Both the position numbers and the translations under genes were made by a program. A DNA stretch of 64,000 bases from Dolomedes plantarius (taxonomy: Eukaryota > Arthropoda > Arachnida > Araneae > Dolomedidae), in NCBI GenBank assembly GCA_907164885.2, contig OU015496.1, forward strand, positions 105,834,315 through 105,898,314. The letters run 5' to 3'. Numbering within the stretch: the first letter of the stretch is position 1; each line of letters begins with the position of its first letter. Below the pieces are notes generated by a model. It was not told where the DNA came from, made no database searches, and saw nothing but the letters and a program-made list of their open reading frames with translations. Positions 33,681 through 64,000 of the stretch are shown in pieces.

Positions 33681-34290
33681 TTAATCATCCAAATTTATTT
33701 TACCACCTTCAAAATAGACCTTTTTTGTGATGAAATACAGGAAAAAGTCAGCAGAGGTCTTATCTGGCAAATATGATGCTTGGTCAATGGAATTTTTCCG
33801 AGTTTTGGGTTTAAAAAAAAATTGCATATCAGGATTGATATGTGGGTGGTGCTCTTTTTGAAAATTCAGCTCCCTTGGGATGACCCATGCTGCAAAGCAT
33901 CTCATGGTCAAAACATCGACTAAAGTCACGCAAACGGATATGTGAGACATGTCCAGATTCAGAGTCAACTCTCTTAAGCTTATAAGACAATTTTCTATCA
34001 CCATTTAATCACTTTGTAGATTTTATGCCAGTCGAAGGTCAAACTGAAGATGGCAAGATTTCAACCACTTCTCGGCCTTCTTCGAATGCTTTGTACCAAT
34101 CAAACACTCATTTTCGATACAGCTGACCCACTGCAGGCCTTTTTCAATTTAGCACAAGAAATTTCGTTGGCAACACAAAATTTGGGGGAAAACTCTTTGA
34201 CCAATAATTTTATTCATTTAAAAAATAGCAGAGCACACTAACAAAATCAACTGCATGCAAAAAAATTGCTGACATAACGGCACCAAAACT
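33681..34290 (-). pseudogene. Internally deleted mariner transposase
   Basis: The minus strand shows, in order, VFDWYKAFEEGREVVE (N-terminal helix-turn-helix), a second DNA-binding segment (LDMSHISVCVTLVDVLTMR, then WVIPRELNFQKEH), and then a jump to QASYLPDKTSADFFLY and the ending YFEGGKINLDD. In full mariners SPDLAP-DFFLF is the third catalytic region and YFEGDKI the end. The catalytic first and second Asp regions are deleted. Confidence 0.6.
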
Positions 34291-35159
34291 CTAGGTGACA
34301 ATTAAGTACAAGAGCACAATCTTGCAACAAGTTTTGATTTCAATTCCTTTCATACAAGCTTTTTAAACGAATCATTTCCAGTATTTATTTGACAGAATGT
34401 ATATTATATATAATTCATAACATGGAAACCAGAAGGAAATAGTTATTTAACAACTAATAACGATGATATTTAAGGATTAATTTGGAATGTTTAATTTTAA
34501 TTAACTATATTTTATAAGGCATGGGCAGAATTGTAAACAAACCTGTACAGTATCTGTGCATACTTAAAAGTAGAAAATGCCATTTTATCTTTAGAAAAAA
34601 AAAAAAAAAACTATCAAACTGACTATTCAAAATGACATCTAAGCAAAAATCAAAATGATTAACATCTTTTAATCAGTATTTTAGTACAAAGCAGACTTGA
34701 TGTTAAGTTTGTCCTCAGTTAATTGATTTAGTGTTTTTACCATATCAGATATCGAGAACAGGAAGAATAAGAAATGAATTTAAAGTTAAATGCCTCTACA
34801 TGTTAGGTGCAGGCTGATATTTGCTTTGTTCACTATGAAGACAGGTCTTTTTAGTTTTTGGTGCTAGAAACATCCTAGCCAGCTGCGATATTCAAATCTA
34901 TAGATTTTGGAACCTAATGCCACTTACGTACTTATTATAATGGATTAGCTGAGCACTAGGTTTATCAGTCATCGAATCTTAACTGAAGAAATTTTTTCAA
35001 AACAATTTTAATATTTTCAACATGTCTTCTTTTCCTGCACCAAGGGTTGCAGCCTTAAGTTCAAATTTAAAACTAATGTGTCAAAATACTGTGCTGTAAT
35101 ATTAACTCACTGGAATTAATGCTGTCGAAATAATTGAGACACACATCTGGAAAGTAATT
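34291..35159. other. Spacer downstream of the hnRNP L-like gene
   Basis: AT-rich sequence with no recognised gene; a run of A near 34592. It lies beyond the likely poly(A) site of the minus-strand gene. Confidence 0.4.
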
Positions 35160-35165
35160 TTTATT
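35160..35165 (-). other. Candidate polyadenylation signal, hnRNP L-like gene
   Basis: AATAAA on the minus strand, about 175 bases after the stop codon at 35338. It gives a short 3' UTR. No stronger signal lies closer to the stop. Confidence 0.45.
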
Positions 35166-35337
35166 AAGCATGCATACCACATTCAGGCTAATGCACATGA
35201 AACTGAAAATGAAAATAAAATATCAGTATTTAGAGACGTATGAATGATTTACAATCTTTACAATGAAAAATCACTTTAAATGAGCATTAAAATCAATGAT
35301 TGCATACATTTATACACACAGAAAAATCCAATTATTC

Positions 35338-60155
<24,818 letters not shown>

Positions 60156-60596
60156 ATTTTAGGAAAAGACAATATATTTATGAGTGAAATACGAAATTTG
60201 TCAAACGACTAAACACAGGAGTACACAGAATTCACATAAATGATTGTTTCCTAAGTGTTGCCAATACCATAATCGAAATGGAAGGTAACTTGCAAAGAAG
60301 AGTTTAAATGATGCACACCATGAGCGTGAAAGACTTTTCTTTTAAATTAAAAAAGAAATTAAAATTGTTTATTTATAGATATTTTCTAAAAAGCGGTGGA
60401 GTGTGACTTTCCCTTAGAACTAACCAGGTCGATATCATGTGATTTTTTAATTTGCTCGACACTTTTTCTAAACAGATAGCTTGCCAATTTTAGTCCTATT
60501 GTAGATGCATGACCTCACACCAGACTGTAGAAGCTGTGCAGAAATAAGGCGAAACGTTGCAACGTCACTAGCTACGTCAGTTTTCGTCTGCTATAG

Positions 60597-60606
60597 ATGA
60601 CGTCAT
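60597..60606. promoter_or_regulatory. CRE-like palindrome ATGACGTCAT
   Basis: A perfect TGACGTCA core, the binding site of CREB/ATF factors, about 440 bases upstream of the hnRNP L-like start codon. The nearby sequence is less AT-rich and contains ACGTCA/TACGTCAG half sites at about 60563 and 60573. No TATA box or initiator was identified, so promoter function is an inference. Confidence 0.35.
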
Positions 60607-60766
60607 TATCGGGTGGCAGAAAACAGAAGCAGTTCTTATGCGTTTGCATGTGTTTTGGACGATACCTTCATTTTGAGTTAAATAATTAAAGTTTATTTAT
60701 GAAATTCCTCATATTATTTGTATTTAACAGGTATTTTAACACTTTTTTTCTAATATTTCGCAAGGT

Positions 60767-61042
60767 TTAAGAGAATATTATCATTCTTTCGTTGAGAATG
60801 ATTATTATTATGTTGAGATATGTATAGATATCAGGATAAGTTACTTCAGGCCAGCGTCTTGTATCGTAACTCCAGTCTTCCTCTGTCAATAAATACGGGT
60901 CACATACTGAACAAACCTTTCCGGGCTGTACCTGAATGTTTAATTTAGTGATATACCTTTGTTTAGATACCGTATCTAAAGGCTTTGCGTAATTTGAGAG
61001 CATTTTACTCAACAAGCTGTAAGAATGCTCATTGAACGCCAT
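60767..61042 (-). CDS. Hypothetical protein, N-terminal part of a YqaJ-associated-type module (tentative)
   Basis: A 91-codon frame starting MAFNEHSYSLLSKMLSNYAK. It contains QRYITKLNIQ, DPYLLTEEDWSYDTRRWPEV and YPDIYTYL. The pattern R-Y-X2-K-L ... D-P-Y-X-L ... D-W-S ... W-P-X-V-X-Y-P-D-I-X-X-Y-L is one I know, from memory, at the N-termini of arthropod proteins that carry a YqaJ-type exonuclease domain further on. After IYTYL the sequence turns low-complexity (Asn-Ile-Ile) and no splice donor is obvious. It may therefore be a 5' fragment of a gene or of a transposon-borne gene. Confidence 0.4.
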   Translation of the reverse strand: MAFNEHSYSLLSKMLSNYAKPLDTVSKQRYITKLNIQVQPGKVCSVCDPYLLTEEDWSYDTRRWPEVTYPDIYTYLNIIIIILNERMIIFS

Positions 61043-61135
61043 GTTAAATTATGCAATTTTTTGCCACTCCTCGCCAAACAAGAAGTAAAATCTGCAAGAG
61101 TTGAGATGTGACATGCTGCGAGACATTGCCCTATA

Positions 61136-61327
61136 GGGCCTGTTCACATAGGAGTCGTTAAGGAACAGATTGCGTTAAGGAACAGATGACGTTGAGACGA
61201 AAATAAACCAATCATAGGCGTTAAAAATTTCATTGCTAAACTTTTGGAGGCATATGATTGGGTTAATTTCGTCTAAACGTCATATTTTCCTTAACGCAAA
61301 GCAACGGACTCCTATGTGAACAGGCCC
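61136..61327. mobile_element. MITE family GGGCC, copy A, 192 bp
   Basis: Ends GGGCCTGTTCACATAGGAGT in inverted orientation. The body also folds (CAATCATAGGCG against the reverse side CAATCATATGCC). The flanks suggest a short T-rich target. Two more copies lie within 2 kb. Confidence 0.8.
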
Positions 61328-61433
61328 TTAATTTTGAAGCTATAGGTGGAGGGTTGGATAGAAAATTATATCCTAAATCATGTTTTGGGGATATCACTAA
61401 ATGAGACAACACTGATGGTGGGAGCTATCCTAA

Positions 61434-61620
61434 GGGCCTGTTCACATAGGAGTCCATTGCGTTGTGTTTAGGAAAAGATGACGTTGAGTCGAAAATAAAC
61501 AAATCATGCGCGTTAAAAATTTCATTGGTAATCGTTTGGAGGTATATGATTGGTTTATTTTCGTCTCAACGTCATCTTTCCCTTTACACTCCGCTATCCG
61601 ACTCCTATGTGAACAGGCCC
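61434..61620. mobile_element. MITE family GGGCC, copy B, 187 bp
   Basis: Same ends and body as copy A, starting GGGCCTGTTCACATAGGAGT and ending ACTCCTATGTGAACAGGCCC. Confidence 0.82.
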
Positions 61621-61963
61621 TAGGAGTCCGTTGCGTATTCAAGTTCGATTTCCGTGTGATTCTGAATTATCTTTAATTTATGAACATGAGTCTATCTAGT
61701 CGGTGGCCTACCTGTATCTCGGGATCCCTCGGGTTTTTTAAATGTCAAGACAGGGGCGTAGCGAGGGGGTTCATCATGCTCCGGGCGCCAAATGGTCCCC
61801 GAGATCATGGGGGAGGGGGCGCCAAAAAGGTATCGTGCACCGGGAGCCAGTTAGGGCCTGTTCACATAGGAGTCCGGTAGCGGAGCGTAAGGAAAGATGA
61901 CGTTGAGACGAAAATAAACCAATCATAGGCGTTAAAAATTTCGTTGCTAATCGTTTGGAGGTA

Positions 61964-63078
61964 TGTCATTTGTTAAATATATGGTACACTTTGAGAGAGA
62001 GGGGAAATACCTTGGAGTTTACTTGGATAGCAGGCTAACCTGGAGAAAAAATATTGAATACATCATTAGAAAGTTCTTTATGGCACGTAGGGATATCGCA
62101 CACCTCTTGTATCAGAACCAAATGAGTATTGATAATAAACTTTTATTGTATAAGACTGTGCTTCGCCCAATTCTGATGTATGCTGTTCCGGTTTGGGGCT
62201 CAGCAGCTGACACTCATATCCAGAGACTGCAAACTATACAAAACAAGACTCTTCGTGGTATCAGGAAGGCGCCATGGTACCTACGTAACGCTCTTATTCA
62301 TAGCGATCTGGCTATTTAACCAATTCGGCATCATATTAAAGATCTGGCTACGAACTTTTGCAATAGGATATACTCAATTAATAACGAAGAACTTGCTAAC
62401 CTGCCTGATTATGATCCTAGGGTGTGCTTTAGGCGCCCGAAGGCTACTTTGGTTATGAACCCCGGCCTTGTTCCTGTTCTGTAATTCCTTTCCTCCTTAT
62501 CAAAATTAAAAATTACAATAGCCCAGCTACTTCTGGTTTCTGACCTGTCTTTCTTTTTCGATCGTTCCTCTTTCTACCATGCGATTCCCCCTCGGACCAG
62601 CGGTTTACTGGAGATTAACCTATTCCCAAAATTCCAATCCTGCTTGCTTTCCTCTTTGATTTCGCTACTCGCGTCTTACGGACCTACCGCCCTTTCGTGT
62701 AACTTCCACTAACTTGTTTTTTATCCCAATCATATTCGAAATTTTCCGTCTTCTAGTTTTTGAATTTCTTTTTATTTATTATTACTATTTTTATTTATTT
62801 ATATAATCTCTTGTTTCACCCATTGTTTAAATTCTCCATTATCATTTAAGTTAGCCATGCCACATTGGTCACTCGTACTCGTTCTAGTTAATAAGTTGAT
62901 TTTTCCACCAATTAATTTATTCTTTCTCCCCCAATCATTGTCAACACTATTTGAAACTTGAGAACGGTTAATCTTATGTCACGTACTAACCTTGATACTG
63001 AGGATAAGGAGTTCTTGCTCCCTGGTGCCTCTATAGTGTTTTATGTCAGTGTCAATGTTAAATATATTTCAATACTTT
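61964..63078 (+). mobile_element. 5'-truncated non-LTR retrotransposon (Jockey-like LINE)
   Basis: Contains the end of a reverse-transcriptase ORF (about 61980-62480), followed by a roughly 590-base 3' untranslated part. The 5' truncation and lack of the rest of ORF2 are usual for LINE copies. The insertion interrupts MITE copy C. Confidence 0.7.
61981..62482 (+). pseudogene. C-terminal part of a Jockey-like reverse transcriptase
   Basis: Reads GKYLGVYLDSRLTWRKNIEY, KLLLYKTVLRPILMYAVPVW, GSAADTHIQRLQTIQNKTLR and KAPWYLRNALIHSDLAI. It then has one stop (TAA at 62317) and continues in frame as IRHHIKDLATNFCNRIYS to PGLVPVL. The YLGV-LD--LTW, LLLYK--L-P-L-YA-PVWG and RNAPWYVRN--LH-DL blocks are the thumb and C-terminal landmarks of Jockey-clade reverse transcriptases. 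Confidence 0.75.
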
Positions 63079-63369
63079 AACACTCCGCTACCGGACTTCT
63101 ATGTGAACAGGCCCTTATGCTCGCTACGCCACTGTGTCAAGATCTTAGTGGGATTATCTTCCGAGCTTCTCTAAACATGGCCAAAACCATCTTAATCTAT
63201 TACTACGGATGACTCGTGGCTATCCATATTTCCTCATTCTAATATTACTTTGAATTCATAGTTAGATTGCATATTCTCTTTCTTTTGTTTATATTTAAAA
63301 TTTCTTTTTAAATGGACATAAACATCTTGCCAGACAACAGAATTAAAATTCTATAGATAAAATTACCCT

Positions 63370-63600
63370 CTTCGGGGCCCGAGGTAAACCAGTGATAGCG
63401 CATTGGGCTTGGGACTGAGGGTAGCTCAGTTCGTTTTCCTATGAACGCCATTACATACTATCATGTCCAGGCCGAATATGGGCACGTTAAATTTATAGAC
63501 TGGAAAATCCTATAATAGTCCCAGTTGTCACCCTTGGGGTTATTCGGTCGAAACTGAGTTGGCTCCAGGGGGTGGTGTTGGTTCACCTATACTTTATGAG
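63370..63600 (+). repeat. Possible tRNA-derived SINE
   Basis: GAGGTAAACCAGTGATAGCG could be a degenerate A box and GTAGCTCAGTTCG a worn B-box region. A unique body then runs to a poly-C tract at about 63601. No flanking duplication was found. Related parts (TATAGACTGGAAAATCCTAT) are not seen elsewhere in the window. Confidence 0.3.
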
Positions 63601-64000
63601 CCCCCCCCCCCCCCCCCTTCTCAAACGCTGAAAGCAACCAACCATTCTCGCAGCTATAGTGCGAATGTCTTCATTGACAAGTGCCTCGCATTGCTAAACA
63701 ACATCCTCTTCTTTCAAAGATCGATGCTTTTGATCTTACGTCAAAAAATATTTCCTATACGACTTCTATACAGAATATAATTTTAAAAATAACGCTTTTT
63801 TAATTCTAATTCACACTTAAAAGTTGTAAATAAAAATATTCATAAATTTCATAGATTTTTCAATGCTAGCTCAAAATAAGATTTTAAATCCATTTTAAAA
63901 ATGCGCACGTCTGTCTACTTGGTTTAACGTGTTTCTGGTTTGATACGTAAAGCTTTTTTCCCCCTTTAGCCCAGTTTGTCACATTATTGAGCAAAATAAT
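63601..64000. other. Window end, no recognised content
   Basis: Poly-C run, then AT-rich sequence with short chance frames only. Confidence 0.4.

Larger units (their letters stand above)
61854..63114. mobile_element. MITE family GGGCC, copy C, split by a LINE
   Basis: The left part (61854 to about 61963) and the right part (about 63079-63114) match copy B, and TTA flanks both ends (61851-61853 and 63115-63117), as in PIF/Harbinger-type elements. The gap is filled by LINE sequence. It sits inside the hAT element at 61751-63134. Confidence 0.75.
61751..63134. mobile_element. hAT-like element with 8-bp target duplication, hosting nested insertions
   Basis: CAGGGGCGTAGCGAG at 61751 and CTCGCTACGCCACTG at 63134 are inverted ends. 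TGTCAAGA flanks both (61743-61750 and 63135-63142). Most of its interior is a later MITE insertion that itself holds a LINE. Its own sequence is only about 100 bases at the left and 20 at the right. Confidence 0.85.

Overview
This is an AT-rich eukaryotic window, almost certainly from an arthropod and most likely a spider. Genes are split by introns and have GT-AG splice sites. Most of the sequence is DNA transposons at different stages of decay. Several Tc1-type transposases are of lineages I recognise as abundant in araneoid spiders, but the species cannot be named from the sequence.

Only a few host genes are visible. The main one is an hnRNP L / smooth-type RNA-binding protein on the minus strand. 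I traced 14 coding exons from the ATG at 60155 to the stop at 35338, giving 469 residues with one continuous frame. It carries the equivalents of RRM2, RRM3 and RRM4 of vertebrate hnRNP L; no RRM1 exon was found. One intron (about 56112-56439) has the 5' splice site and branch point of the minor, U12-dependent class, and its 3' end has been tandemly duplicated. A second gene, an InaF-motif single-pass membrane protein, lies on the plus strand at 3734-4057. Two weaker minus-strand coding candidates are at 15774-16032 and 60767-61042.

Layout. 1-3.5 kb: an open Tc1-like transposase cut by the window edge, a Helitron 3' end carrying an OTU-peptidase fragment, and a Tigger/pogo derivative. 3.7-4.2 kb: InaF gene. 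4.5-6.7 kb: degenerate tandem repeats with an embedded hAT end. 8.7-13.4 kb: foldback elements, a tRNA-derived SINE with a 12-bp target duplication, dispersed repeats and a second Helitron. 13.8-15.3 kb: a broken Tc1 and a TTAA MITE. 15.8-16.9 kb: an orphan exon and a second Tigger derivative. 17.5-23.7 kb: (TA)n tracts invaded by a MITE, a long-TIR mariner-like element, a complete but broken Tc1, and a Tigger fragment with a hAT nested inside it. 25.1-26.5 kb: a Tc1 with one premature stop. 26.6-34.3 kb: MITEs, tandem duplications, mariner/Tc1 junctions, LINE RNase H and mariner relics. 35.2-60.2 kb: the hnRNP L-like gene, its introns full of transposons, including a roughly 1.35 kb inverted repeat. 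61.1-63.1 kb: a MITE cluster with a LINE inside a MITE inside a hAT element.

The window is best read as one slowly evolving splicing-factor gene and one small membrane-protein gene set in a repeat-rich background dominated by cut-and-paste transposons. Some of these (the elements at 1 and 25 kb, and the 19.4 kb element with nearly identical 165-bp ends) look young.
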